From positions 26,948,607 to 27,012,606 of the forward strand of contig NC_060235.2 in NCBI RefSeq assembly GCF_021155775.2: a DNA stretch of 64,000 bases, given 5' to 3'. The translations under genes and the position numbers were made by a program. Under the pieces are notes generated by a model. The model did not search any database, had not been told where the DNA came from, and saw nothing but the letters and a program-made list of their open reading frames with translations. Shown here piece after piece: positions 36,301 to 50,200 of this stretch; within the stretch, counting starts at the first letter, position 1; each line of letters starts with the position of its first letter. The DNA is from Neodiprion pinetum. Taxonomy: Eukaryota > Arthropoda > Insecta > Hymenoptera > Diprionidae.

Positions 36301-36880
36301 AGTTGGCAAAAGAAGTGCTCCAAGCATTGTCGAATCACTGAATCAACTACGTATTCGAGATTTATTCGAGCAAGGAAATATTTCATCACAAGCGTAACCT
36401 CCGCAAACCAAGTTTGACAACTAAAGCTATAAGGTGGTCAGCGTGTATGAAAAGACGAAGAAAGATCGCGCATGCGTAGTAGAACGCTCAATCTGCAAAG
36501 TTTCACCGTATAAAGCTCCGTCGATGCAAAAAATTTGGAAATAAAAAAATAGACATCAGACTACACTCCGAAATTGCAGTGCACTCTAGAGAAGGTTCGA
36601 GCAGTCGTCAGATTCAGCTTGCGCCATTCGTCTCCCTTGTAGTTATTGCCATGCGTTAAGAAGGGGACGTGACTGTACGCGAGATGAATGAAAACTCGTA
36701 ATAAAAAATGGGAAAAACACGATGTAAACAAAACCAGAGAGCGCGAGAAGACGTAAACACGAGCTTTCCAGTAAACGGCGTGTAACACGTTATAACGTAC
36801 GTATTACAAAGCCGAGTTGGTGCATTGAACTTCTCGCCCACTCTTGGCCATTCGATATAACAGTCGAGCGTCACTGTTAA
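24335..36880. other. Long non-coding stretch (probable Rab32 upstream intron or intergenic)
   Basis: No recognised gene in about 12.5 kb. The first 1.2 kb stays relatively GC- and CpG-rich; the rest is AT-rich. A poly-T run of about 22 lies at 28489-28510. A 147-residue ATG-initiated frame on the - strand (34334-33891) has a hydrophobic N-terminus but no recognised domain. Confidence 0.5.
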
Positions 36881-36888
36881 TTAATCGG

Positions 36889-36897
36889 TATATAAAA
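36889..36897 (+). promoter_or_regulatory. TATA-like box upstream of the short Rab32 first exon
   Basis: TATATAAAA stands at the left edge of a locally GC-rich segment (36.9-37.3 kb) about 1.1 kb before the ATG at 38012. It could be the core promoter of the short Rab32 transcript, or of a leader exon. This is inference from position and composition. Confidence 0.3.
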
Positions 36898-37800
36898 TGC
36901 AGTTTTTGTCGCACGACGTCCCGAGTCGAGCGATGCGACACTCTGACGTCAAACTGACACTCCGAGTCGACCCTTCTGCTCGCGGCTTCGAGTCATCTTC
37001 GGCTCTCTTGGCGGCGTGCACCATAGGGGGAAGAAGCGGGTGCGTGGCTGGCGCCTCAATTTTTCCATGTCGATAAAGAACTTGCGATAACGGAGCCGGC
37101 CGACCAATATATACGAGGACTTTGCACCGTCAAACCACATTCTACCAGATTCTGTGAGAATTTCGTGTCCTCAAATCGCGTGGCGCCAAAAGCGCGAGAA
37201 AGATAGTAAATAAAGCAATCGTCACCCACCCACCTATCCATTCATCCGCAACAACGGGTATACGGTAAAAACGCAACAACTCTTATACCGAGAAGAGCAT
37301 CGAGTGATTCGAAACTATTCACATCTGTCAGATCGACGTTGGCTTTTTCCTAACAAGTTTCCAAATCCTCGCGAGATTGGAAGAAAGGGAGCTACTACAG
37401 TTTTACGTTTGTGCTCCGAAACTACAGTGACGAGACGGGACGGAAGCTTGATTTAGTGAATTTCACGAGGAGTGTATATTGTTGCCAAATATTCACTCGG
37501 TACACGCTCGATACCTTGGGCAAAGTGAACGTAGTACCGATAAAGACAAGTACCGACTTGTTGGACAAATCACCTTTCTATGAAAATTCTACCGTAATCG
37601 GTGAACACGCGTCCAGGCAGTCATGAAATGGAATCTTGAAATTGTCGAACGCTGTTATATGCTGAAATTTTATTGATCGTGCTTAAGAGCCGATAAACTG
37701 AAGAAACTGTTCTCGAATTCCTTTACTTGCTTGCAAGTCCTGACTCGTGATCGGTGTGTCGAAAATGGCTTCGATGCCCTAGATGTGAGAGAAAGTATAA

Positions 37801-37858
37801 GACGACGACGACGACGACAACAACAACAATAATAATAATAATCATAATCGTAGTCATA
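37801..37858. repeat. Compound microsatellite GAC/AAC/AAT
   Basis: GACGACGAC passes into ACAACAACA, then AATAATAAT, and then an imperfect CATAATCGTAGT repeat, about 60 bp in all. It lies about 150 bp upstream of the Rab32 ATG, probably in its 5' UTR. Confidence 0.9.
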
Positions 37859-38011
37859 ATCGTAGACATAATATTCGTTAAAAAAAATTTGTACCAGAAG
37901 TATTAAATCACTGCTCAAGAAATTATTAAACGATAATTAACACGGCAATCGCGCTGATAACGTAGGATCGAATTTCCAAATCAGTCTTTAAGAATTGTCA
38001 AAATTGAGGAA

Positions 38012-38209
38012 ATGCTAGGGCGTAACGTGATGCTGGTTCTACGTACCAGGCAAGAACGCACCGAGAGACGTATGAGGCACAAAAAGGAAGCTAACCCTCC
38101 GCCGATGGAACCTCCGCCGCAGCTTGTCAACAATAACCATTTGTATCTAGACCTGAACATGAACTTCAGTGAAAACAGTAAACAGGAAGACGCCAGGCGG
38201 CAGAGAAAG
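38012..38209 (+). CDS. Rab32: Rab32 first exon, short isoform
   Basis: 66 codons from ATG 38012 (a second Met follows at codon 7) to the donor GAAAG|GTACGT, phase 0. The peptide starts MLGRNVMLVLRTRQERTERR, contains a Pro-rich stretch (PPPMEPPPQ) and ends basic (EDARRQRK). It joins 53019 in phase, giving RQRK|TSQNSG. The join to the Rab body is inferred from phase, strand and absence of another partner. Confidence 0.65.
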
Positions 38210-41200
38210 GTACGTCCGATGTTTAATTTTTATAAATAACGACATCCTCTTGGGGAATATTTATGGTTCGATTCGTCGTCACTTTGAGGAAAACTCGTTC
38301 TTATAATTAATTGCTCACTTGTACATGCTATCAAAGCTGCGGGGTGAACGGTTATTTGATTTTTTTTACCTTATCTCTTTTTGTTCTCGTTATTAGATAT
38401 AATCTGTCGCTTGAAGTAAAAAATAATTAAAAAGAAAGAAAAAAAAAAATTGTTTTCCCTGTAATTTTATAATTAATTGATTCATAGTAACGCTTCAAAA
38501 ATATGACATTAACTTTTCACGGGTTGTGCAAGACTGTAAGAGATTAGTTAGGTTCGTCTCGTATATTTTTAATCACTTAAGTATATGGTGCTCGTTAAAA
38601 ATAATGTCAATGTACGATGTCACACTGATTGTGATTCAAACCCGTTGCGAATACAGAACCATGTCACTCGGAACGCGTATGATGTGCGATAAGACCCATG
38701 CACAGTAAACGTGGCTACAGGAAAAAAAATAATTAATTTTCACGAATTATTCGTACGACGTTTTGGGCACACCTCAATAACATTCACAACAACTTCCCTA
38801 AGCTTGTTTTTCCCATTTTAATTCTAACTTACCCAAGAGCTCACAATTATGCTGTTTGACACACGCGAAAACGTGAGTTTTTTCTGACTCTTGTATCCGA
38901 TTTTTATTACTTCATATCACGACCGCGTGGTTTTACACCAAATTTACAACCAAATATTTTAACGACAAAAAATTAGAACAAACGGAGTAGGTACATACTT
39001 TGAAAGAAAAACATAGCGATGCTGGTGCTCAACATTTGTTTGAGATCAAGATATGTTGTTACAAGTACCAAATTTTTTATACATCAAGCCACTCATGCAC
39101 TATATTTATGCTTATTAGTGCAGTAAATGCAATGTAAACAAGGAAGAATGATTCATTCGTCTGGCAGGACGAGTGCCGTTAATTTTCGTTGCTTCATGCT
39201 TCGAAATTTATACATATTATTTTTGTTATTATCTATCTTACGCTCTATTTAATCCCGTCTCAGTCTTAATCGAACCGTAATATTGATATCACTCACAGCA
39301 ATATACGCACAATTAAGCGTCCCGTAATTCTCGGCAAGGTCCTCGTCTGTAATAATAATACTTATACTTCTTATCGGCATGCAAACTTTGCCAAAAGTTC
39401 TCCGTTCAGCCATTAAATTGGAAATAAAAAATTCCCCACGAAATAAAATTTTGGATACAGTTATTGCACGCAAGGTTTTCGACACACGGTCAGAAAGCCG
39501 GAGAGATGACTTAGGACTGTTCTCCGCTGTCATTCGATCCCTCAGGCAACGCGGATGAGAAGCCGCGCATAAAGGGAGGACTCAATTTTCAGGGTCTCTT
39601 CTTCACCTGCACTGAGAGAAATTTTTACTTCCGGTTACCACAAAGTCTAGCCTATCCGTTACTATTCTTTCTCATTAAGATCAGTGTTGCTATATTTTCT
39701 TGCAACTGTTGCGAAAATTTAAAGCTTCGATTGTCTCAAACCATAAATGAGTTTGGACGCTACACGCGCTTCTGTAACTTAACCACGTTCAATATTTCAA
39801 GTTTTCCCAGGTTCTTATCGAGAATTGAAATGCTTACATTACATACTGAATTATTTCGTAAAACGTCCGGCTATTGCATCAGATACAAATGTGCTTAGCG
39901 TTGTGGAATTGCAACGGAGCGCACGTGCCGATATTTTATTATCATACAAAAAAGAAATCACACAATTTTATTGCGATAATTCGCGGGCGAGTATCGAGCG
40001 TCAAGTTTTCGGCGACCTACACGGGTCGACGTTAATTCAATTATGATCGTACTAAGCTCGTCAGAATTTTGCGGATTTTCGCCAGCTACACATATACGTC
40101 ATCTTTGATTAGGTGAACAGAAATAAGCCGTATGTATAGGTATCCATTCGTGAGATATTTGATATCGGGGCGAAAAAAGATTGGCGAGTTCTGACTTGAC
40201 CTTTTCAGAATCGAATGGAACTTGGTAGATTCTTTATCAACTACAATTGTCTGGAGTATTCTCAATTTTTTTGTTTTTTTTTTTTTGTTTTTTGCGCAGA
40301 CCAATAAGGCTTGAAACGCTCTTTAATATAATCTGAGTCTTCTTTGAATCGGTTGAGCGTTGCAGTCCGAATATAGCTGCTGACATAAGAAGTTCCATAG
40401 GTCAATCGGTTCGTCACGTTGTTTAATTTGCAAATTTTTAATTGTTTTTTCAATATCTTATATAAATACCCTGACAAGAGCAATATGGAAACTGAAACCG
40501 TTTAGGCAATACAAATTTTTACGAACCTATAAAGATAAAGCCTATCCGCGAAATGCGCGTTGATCTTGAACTCTGATGGAGTAAAATATTCGTCGTCGTT
40601 TTACACTTTACACGAATCTTTTGTCACGTGTTCAACTCGCAAGGAAATAAAACGCGAACTTAGGAAATCAAATTTTTAAGTTTTTAATATAAGTTCAAAT
40701 TTGAAACCCACGCGCACACTCTGTTTCTTATAATCTGTTTAATATAAATTTATATAAGATAATACTTATTTTACAAAAACTTTACCGTGCCTGATCTGAT
40801 TGGTCGACTTGTTTGGAAATATTTTTCGCGTTGACTATCGCAAATTTGAATAAAATATAGTTACAATAAATCAGTTCTCCAATCTTCAAAATGAACCTCT
40901 GACGAAATATATTGATACGAAATCAATCTTTACCCCAAGGTAGTAATTGTAGAAAAAAAAAGAAAAAATACCGTTCTATAAATATTGCAACTGACACATT
41001 TTTGTGTCTCATGACGAAATAACCTTCGCGTAATTTGTTGCTTCAAAATATGATGAAAACTGATGAAACAATTGCGTAAGAATTCAATCACCAACTTATG
41101 AACAATCGAGAACTACCAGAAAAACAGCTTGAATGATCTCATTTGAAATGTCCCGTAGCATGACACTGATGCTGCGATACGCTACCGGTTATACTAACAA

Positions 41201-44200
41201 TAAGTATGCTCGATGATTTCATTACGTAACTGTTTCTAAACTGCTCGTCTAATATCAAATTCTAATGCATAATTTTCCAGCTCATGACCACGGTCAGTTT
41301 TCTTGTAACATGACAGCTCCTTCATCCAGCACAGAGTACCAAGCCATTTTTGTGCCTCACGGTCATCGATCTTTACGAACTTTTATCATTCGTTGTGATT
41401 CTGGTTTACGGTTTATGCAAATATACCAATTAGCAGTTCAACCGTCACACGTTTTCGTAGAAATTTACCAGAAGCATCGCATTGTGTTTGGGTGATTTTA
41501 TACGGGCGAAAGTGTTGAAAATTTCAGCTATCAAATTTTGCACAAAAGTGGTTTTAGAGTTACTTTTGTTATAACTTTTAGCACAGCAAAATTATTCCCA
41601 AGTTTATACGTCGTGTTCAACTTGTCAGCTACACGTCTTCTTGGTTTTAATCATTTTTACTTATCATCTCTCTATATCATAATTCATTGTTCACATGGCA
41701 ACCTGCATATTACCTCCTTCCTGTCCTTGTATTTCCATTCGCTGGAAAACGTAATCAGCCAGGCATGGAGAATCACGTAACACTTTCCTTATACTTGTAT
41801 CTTATGCACCTCTCTAATTTTAAATCGATTATCGAACCAGTATTTACACGAAATGGTGTATTTTGGGAATCTTGAATCTTGTGTGCTCAAATTCGAAAGT
41901 ATTCGATTATCGTTAACGATGGTAGTTTGATTATTTTTTCTTTAAGATTTTTAGCGATAGCGAACATTTTTTATGTTGGCCATTTTTTTTTCCTATAATA
42001 AGCCGTTTGTCAAAAAAGAATTTGAATTCGTGTTAAATGACACTTCTTTGACACGTTGAAAAATCTATTATTCGAAATGAATGGAGAAAAAACACGCTTC
42101 AGGGAATAATTTGAGAGTGAAAAACCAGCCCGATTCATGTGTACCTCTCAGATGTTGATGCCAATTTATTTTTTATTACAAATTGTTGATAAATGAAGCC
42201 TATTTTGAAACGAGAGCTTGATCTTCACTAGCGCGAAGTTAGAAACTTTTACAAATACTTGATATCTCTTGACCAAATATTTATTACGCCATTAAATCGA
42301 AAAATAGGTTTTTTGGTAAAGAACTACGTTGTCTTGTCATTTTAGTAAAAAAAAATTCCAAGACTTTTTTTAAATCTTTCCACGAGAACCTGAAAGTTTC
42401 TTCTTTTAACCTCAATTGGTTTCGTTCTCGTTTCTGGGATTTCGAGTCACAATCTTTGTGAGTCTAAAAATGATGCGTAAATAAGGCATATGCATTCACT
42501 TGACAATGTGTATAAAGTTTAAGTAAATTTTTCCTCGCAATGTTGACATCCTTTTGGGTAAACAAATATGTAATTTTAATCACGCACGAAGGTATTAAGA
42601 TCAGCGTGATGAAAGTCAGCTAATCTTCTTTAAAGCATCAAGTTGCACCCGCTGTAAGTCTCTTAAAGTTATTGAATTATGGTGCTAGATTATTTTTATC
42701 ATCATGCGCAGTGTTGAATTTAGAATACGTGGTAGTTAGGAGCATCTCTTATTTCATCAGTTCAACCTAATTGTTTCAATGCTTGCATTAAAAATGTCAT
42801 ACTGTTCCAAACTTCCACAATAATATTCTCATCAGAGAAAAAAAAGTACAACCAACTTCAAATAAATAATCACTCCAGCCTCGCGTGTTCATCTTCACCA
42901 TAAAACATTTAAATGACATTTGAACAATTAACGATGTTCCTACACGAATGACACTGCAATAAAGATTTGCAAAGAGCTGTTAAGAAGTGTGACGAAATCA
43001 ATTTGTTCAAGTTCAATTTCTTTTATTGGAAATTGACGAGAAATGTGACTTGTTGAGAATGAAGCGCCAAAGCCAATGATAATAATATTTCTCTCGAAAC
43101 TCTCACAAGAATATATACGCTAAAATCGTCATCGACATTTTTTACGTCGTGTCACTTTTACAGAGCTGACTCCGTCTCGTCAATTATTATGATTGTGTCT
43201 TATTATTTTTTTTTTTTTTTTTGTTTTCTCCAAGGTGAATTATAATTTTTTAGTTTGATCACCAGGTTATCAATATTATTTTTTTTTTCAATTATAGTAA
43301 CGTTAAGATATTTAATCAAAAGTGTTTTCTTCCTCTGCCTTAGAATTAAACACCCCGCCAAACTTGCGCGACTCATCCTCAGTTCAAAATAATGACAAAT
43401 ATCATGAAGCCCTCGAGCTGAATTTTCCCCTTAAATCAAAATGGAACAAGCATAGATTTGCAAGATTTTGACGATTTTGACGTTGACATTTTTTCGAACG
43501 ATGGCTGCCACGTTGAATGCATTCTCCTCAATCAGTTTCAAAGATACTCATATAATCATCCCTACGTCGCTGTGACTTCCATTCGCATCGTAAAATTTTA
43601 CCTCCGCTCAAACCGAGCCACCGGATCGCTTCTCGGGCCGTTCTCTGTTTCTCGAGCACAACCTCCTAGGTATAGACGCAGTGATGTAACTTGCGGTGTG
43701 GTTTTCAGGGTGGGGCAAAGAGGTAAAGGTACACCGTGTATCGTCGTAAATATAGGAAGGTTCGAGAGTGTAAGACCGACGAGAGGGGGGGAATCCCCGC
43801 CCGTGCGACCCTTGGTCTGTAAATTTTTATGTCAACGCATTTAGTGCATAACAAGAGTCTGCTAGTTCAGCAGTGTCTTTCTGGTCCTCCACATACTTGT
43901 GGGTTGCCCGAATATTGTTTGGGAAACGAAAAAAGGAGCACATGAGATAGAAATCGACGACCCAAAGAAACGACAATTGTGCTTTTTCATTTTCCGCATC
44001 AGCGAATCGTTGGAGAATTGCAGAATTCCCTTCACGTTAGCCAGAAAAATAAAAATCTCTGGCAACGGTCGGGTCTTGACGAATCTCGGAGAAATATCAC
44101 ACCGATGTGAAAGATTTCCAACGAACAGTCTCGGCTGAAATAATAAAGAAAAATCGTATCAGCGATAAAAGAAATACAATAAAAATAAAAACAAGCCATG

Positions 44201-47200
44201 ATCTGCTGCTGGCGAGTAAAACCCTAGTCGCTTATTCGACAAAAAGTCCGAGTCCTCCGAAACGGCGGCTCGGAGCGTCGAAAGCATCGACCAGTTTGGC
44301 CGTTTCTAGGGTTTCCGCGAGGAAGCCAAATTCGACAAATTAAAGGCACGCCGAGCACCGTCTGCGGAGACAGTTTCTTAGGATGGATCACGGCGACAGC
44401 GCGAACGAGGGCGAAAGCTCGGTGGACACCGTCATTGCCCGGTCGTCGCTCGAGGAAGAGGATCCAAAGGAGGAACCGGAACGAGCGTCGACGGATCGCG
44501 TTGCCGTCGCGGGGGAGAGTAACTCGAGTCTGGATACAGTGGCGAGCAAGGATGAGAAGAAACGCGGCCGTTTTGGAGCCCTGAAAAAGAGCTTTCGGAA
44601 GGATGGGGGTCTTTTCAAAATCAAGAAAAAATCACCAGGGGATCGCACTTTCGGCCGAGGCTCCGACGCCTCGCTCCCGGAGCTCGCACTCAGAGACGAA
44701 GACGGTCCCAAAGGTTATCGATAATTGTGTAACACGGTAAAACTTCACTGCACCGCCGCACTCTCGTCTGATTCACTTCGAAAAATTCATGGGAATTGAA
44801 TGGACTGTGAGTCGGATGGTTAATCGCTTGGTAATACCTGTAGAGTTCGATTGATTTACGACATTGCTTCTTCGACTCTCTCATGGAATAGGACTGAACA
44901 GTTGACTGTATTAACATTAGTTCAATGAACAGTAAATTTGATTGACTGGTTTGCGATCGCATATCTTGTATCAAGTATCGTCAGTTATAGACTCAGGTAT
45001 TTGAGAACGCAAATTGAAAGTGGCGTTAAAAAAAGAGAACCTGAATTCTTTAACGGCTAGGATTCGTGTGCAGAGCTTTGTGCTGAGAAGAATGTTCTGA
45101 TATTGTTGAAATATTCACAAGACATTTTTATAGAGATACGATATTTTCAGTTGTTACAGCTGGTTTAAATCGGTTGGGTTAAAATTTTAAGGAGCAGTCT
45201 TTTACGACCCAGTAACGCTTTGATTGAGTTCGTCGTTTTCATCGGGTCTAATTCCGTTATTGCAATAAGATTTTTTTTTCATCTAAAATTATATAGAATT
45301 GGTGCACCAAATCAATGTCTACCTAGGCAACAATTTTTGACTCGACGAAAACCAAACTGACAGAGTAAATTTTCTAATAATTTCATTCACAGTCTTCGGC
45401 CACAGCCAACAAGTAAGCGTTCTCGACAGTTGAATGTTGGTATGGAAAAAAAAACTTTCGTATTTCGACAGAAATAGTAGATTAAAAACATCTAGACTTG
45501 AAACAATTAATTGACAAAATTCGTAGTCATCGAGTCGTGCAGACTGTCGAACATCTCATGGCTCAGGTATTACCAAGCTAGGCAATGACGAGGAATGTAA
45601 GAATTAGTCGAATCAAACATATCTCATCTCCTGCATAACTCCGTGTAGGGGGCGTACGAAAGAAAGTGGAAAAATTGAAGAAAGAGAAGAAGTCTAATTC
45701 ACTCGTCCGTAAGCTCAGTTTGAACAAGTTCAAATTATCGGAATCGGAACAGGAAACGAGACGTACACCGGAAGGTGGGGACAGAAGCCGTTCGCAGAGC
45801 CAATCGTCCCAAGAGTCTCAGAGCCAATCGGACAGCCCTTGCAAGCTGGGCGTCACCCTGCGGAAGGGGGCCGGAGACTTGGAAAAGGAAAATATCGAAA
45901 AGGAAAGGCTTGTCGCCGAGGGACACCTCCGAGAGGAGGGAGAGCAGAGATCGAAGAAGCCGACGCGATCGACGAGGCTCGATAGCCTGGAGAAACCTGT
46001 AAGCACCGTCACGGTTGTGCAGCGCAGGTCACCGTCTCTGACCATTAGAAGCATACCGAATCGAGAAGTATTGACGAAAATTTACGGTGAGCCAAAAGTT
46101 GTCGCTTTTTCATATTACACGCGTCTGCGCAAGGCCGACTTCAATCTGCAAGCACATGATATCGTTAAGCCAACTTAATTCGCTGTTATTATTCACCTTC
46201 TTCCGGTAAGAATTATACCTATTTTCAATGCCAGAATTGAATCTTCGTTCTAGAGCAGATGTGTAAACAGTGCCTTGATCGTCTCAACGATTTCTAAGAT
46301 GCATTGCTTCTTTTTTCAAATTTGGAACACAGCGTCACGGGACTTGTGAGGTTATTTGAAAAGCACTTGGAAGAGATCGAGATTTTCGGTTCGGAATGCA
46401 TTTCTTTGCAAAATAATATCTGCTTTGGTTATATTGCCTTGTTATTTTTCCGGTGAAAGAATGGAATGATGTTTGAAAAATGGAGCATGAAGTTTTTAAA
46501 ATTCATGTGTAAGATCGAAATCTATTTTAATTAGAAAATCGTTCGAAAGTTCAAGCTTCAATGTAGCTTCTATTAGTTTCTCCGGGTGATTAACCGTTAC
46601 CTGAATTTTTATAAAAATTGAATCGCACAATTTACGTACAGCAGAAAGGACTTTGATTCAGCAGCATTACATGACAAGCTGCGTCATAGAATATTCACCT
46701 TTCAATTCTGAGCTTTTGCAATTCCAGGCACTCGTTTTAACAACCTTGTAGTTTTACATCGTAAAACTTTACAACCCAACAACAAGTGCATGGTTTCGAT
46801 TGCATTCAAGTCGAATGGACAAATAACCGGTTAAGGAATACAAATCTTGCTACATTTTTTTTCATTCTGCAAACTTGATTCTCTCAGCGTATGAATATTG
46901 ATAACATTGCGCATCTGGGATTCCGATTTCTTCACTGGCTTATCATAAAAAATTCGTAGCAGAAACGCAGAGCGCCGAAAAAGTGACACAAACGAGCGAC
47001 TCACCCGAGAAAACCCATCGCGTGGTTTCAACACTCCCCTACGCAATATCGAAATGGTCCGATGGTCCAGAGTACGGGAATCCTGAGATCCGGAGACCGA
47101 AGCTGTCCCTAAAATCAGACTCCGAATCGGCGATACATCCCGCGAAAACTCCACCGCTTGAGCTTCGCCGCAAGTTGTCGCTCCTCGATGAGAAGCGAGC

Positions 47201-50200
47201 AGTTTTTCGACGCCGAAGGTTCGACACTTCCGAAGAATCATCTGCGGACACGGTAATTCCGGCGAGAAGTCAGATCGATTCGAAGGCTCAGACTTGCACT
47301 GGGAATATCCGGGGCCCAGCGCGGCACATAAGCGTGCAAAAGTTCGACACCTTTTCAACCTTCGAAGGAACATTCGACGAGGAAACCGGCCTGGGATATC
47401 TCCAAGGAATCGAAGAGGATCGCGCGGAGAACTTCGATCAACAAGTCACGGGACGCGCGAGTCTCAGGACGATGAGCAACGCGCCGACGATTGCGGACAT
47501 AATGGATAAATCTCGATCGACTAGTCAAGAAAGCGCGGTGAGATAACCAGGATTACTTTTACTCAATTATTTCTACTCCGACTATTAAGTTCTCTTAGGA
47601 TTTTCGTTTTCGTTGCTTCTAATCTCGTTTCTGTATTGGGTTGTATGATTCGATAGTGTTGGCGGTTGATTAGAGCGCACAGACCATGTTCCATTGGGAA
47701 AGTTTATGTGGAAATTTTTACACACAGACTCTCTCGAGTGCGTGACAATCGACTTTTGATCGAGGCTTTCATACGCGTGTAAAATGATTTTCTGATGGCT
47801 TTACACAACCAAGTTCAAAATTAGACCCCCAATTTTGTCGAAACAGTTCATGGACCAACGTTACAGTCAATTGATGATCAACTTCGATATCCCTTAAAAT
47901 ACAAAAAACATTTTTTATGTCCCAGTAAAGCGCGATTTTAATCCTGGAATTTTTGTTCTCTAAGCTTACCTATAAGCATTAATAGAGCAAAAATTATAAT
48001 CAGCAATCATATGTGTGAATATTAATATAGATATTAGAATTTTGTTTTTCGTTGTTACAAATCTCTGGAAGTTCACTTCGTACATTTTCCTGCATCAATA
48101 TTCAATGGTTTTGAATTTATCGTTGATATATATGTTGATGGAATCGAGACTTCGACCACAGATAATAGTAACTAAATGAAAAACATTTTAGCTGTAACTT
48201 TTAAGTCATTTCACTATTAACGCGCACCAATCAACCCACAAATACATGGCGCAAATGTACCATAAAATCAAAACTCATCAAAAATCATTACTAGTTTACT
48301 TATTATTTTGGTACATTGGCTAGTGTTTAAGTAACAGAGGAGACGACTTTTTGATTGAAAAAGTCCAACGTATGACAATAACCTTTTAGGGCTGTAACCA
48401 AAACCAACCAATTGTTTTTGTGAGAATCTTTTATCTTCTTTCTCTATTCTACGATTATTCATTCAGGTAAGTGTACCAGTTATTGACTCTGTCCCAATTA
48501 TCGACCTTTTCTGCTTGTATCTGTTCGATCCATGCTTCTGAAATTACCAAAAAATAAATTTGTAGTGTCTAACTCTCTAGCAATTTGTTGTAGTCGTCAT
48601 GAAATTCACAGTTCGTGCCGTCCATTTATAATTTTGGAAAATAAAAGGGTCAATGATTGCGTCTAAACGTGTCAATAACTGGTGCACTTACCTCACTACT
48701 TATTTCGAGCACCGCAAGCTTGTGCGTGATGCTGGAAGGCTGTCCTTAGACTTCCCAAGACTCCAGAGAAAGGTTATACCTTCTTGTAGAAAAGTCTCTA
48801 TAATGTGGCGTGTCGGTTTGCGTGATTCCCGAGGGTTAACGAAACCCAACTGCTCCAGCGGGGCTTCGGGTAAAGGACCTTTGCGTGGAACCCGGAGTGG
48901 CGTATACCGTGACAGTTGCAGGAAACTGAACACCCAAGTGTGCATGCGCCTCGACTGTCGTCTGCTTAGACAGGCTGGCCAACTTTTTTCTAATTGGGAC
49001 CTATCTATACGCGCAATCGTTTCGAGATTGTTTTCACTCGAATCCAGACCCATAAAATTTTTGCTAATCTCAAATTCTCAAGGCAACATAACTTCGAAAC
49101 GCGTGCAAATTTGGACAGCTGTTAACGTCTGGCTGCAGCGTACAATCGGTTGGTCAACCTGTCAAGCGGACTGAAAATTTCGCTCAAATTAGTTGAATCT
49201 ACCAATCGAATCACGTGATTTGGCGCACGCGCATTCGGGTGTTTAGTTTTCTGATAATCTCACTAAACGTACGCAGCTGTTCACAGGTACAATTGTGAGC
49301 TGGAATGAGATATCCTTCCACGTCTCAAGCTTGCGTAATTTATAATGAAAACTGACTGTTATCCCAACGTCAAGGAAATTTTTCATGCGCAATGATTATC
49401 CCACATATGGACGTATTCACTGACATACTATACGCGCACCATTTATATACGCAGTCACTCGGCTACATGCTTTCGTGACACAGATCGATAGTAACTCTCT
49501 GTGGTCTGAGCTGTGGTCGACGGCTGTCGAGACGCATTCACGGGTTTCAAGTTTCACCCTGCTCGGTAAGGGTGACAGACTTCCCTACTATCGTTCACAC
49601 ACTCGCTCCCTCGTTCGCTCGTTATGCGTCCATGGAGTGAAGCGACTGAAAAATATACCTTGTCCGATACGATTGCCTGAAATATAGAAGGTGCAGGACG
49701 TGAAATCCTTACGACAATTGCGCCATCAGGTGTTAAACCGACGTTCACGCTTCGCGAGATATTTTGCTTCGGTCAAATCGATTGTTAATCGAAGGAAACT
49801 GACAATTTCTCACATTCGTTTAAACTGAACTGGAATCGACGTATCTTCAGCGATACCTGCACTCCTTTGCAATATTTTACCAACGGTTATGAAAAGTACC
49901 ATATACACTGTGTTTTTGTTTTTTCAATAAATTAAATTAACGTATTTAATGGAATACAGATGATTACAATTAAAACAAAAAGTAGTGAAACGAAGGTTTA
50001 TAAATTGCAACTAAAGTCAATCAAGTTGAATTGAAAACGACGACTCTCCCGAATGAAAGATTTATCAAATACACGAATTTCAAACTTCGGACCAATTACA
50101 TTATTGTATCGTTTTACCAAAAACGTATCCGTTCGTCCAGTTTCAATGAATTCCGGGTAATTGTGCTCGTTATAAATTAATTCTCTATAAATCACGTGTA

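Noticed and set aside
43458..43844. 128-codon frame upstream of the Rab32 long isoform
   Set aside because: It begins without ATG in a CpG-rich leader region and has no domain; it is better read as 5' UTR or promoter.
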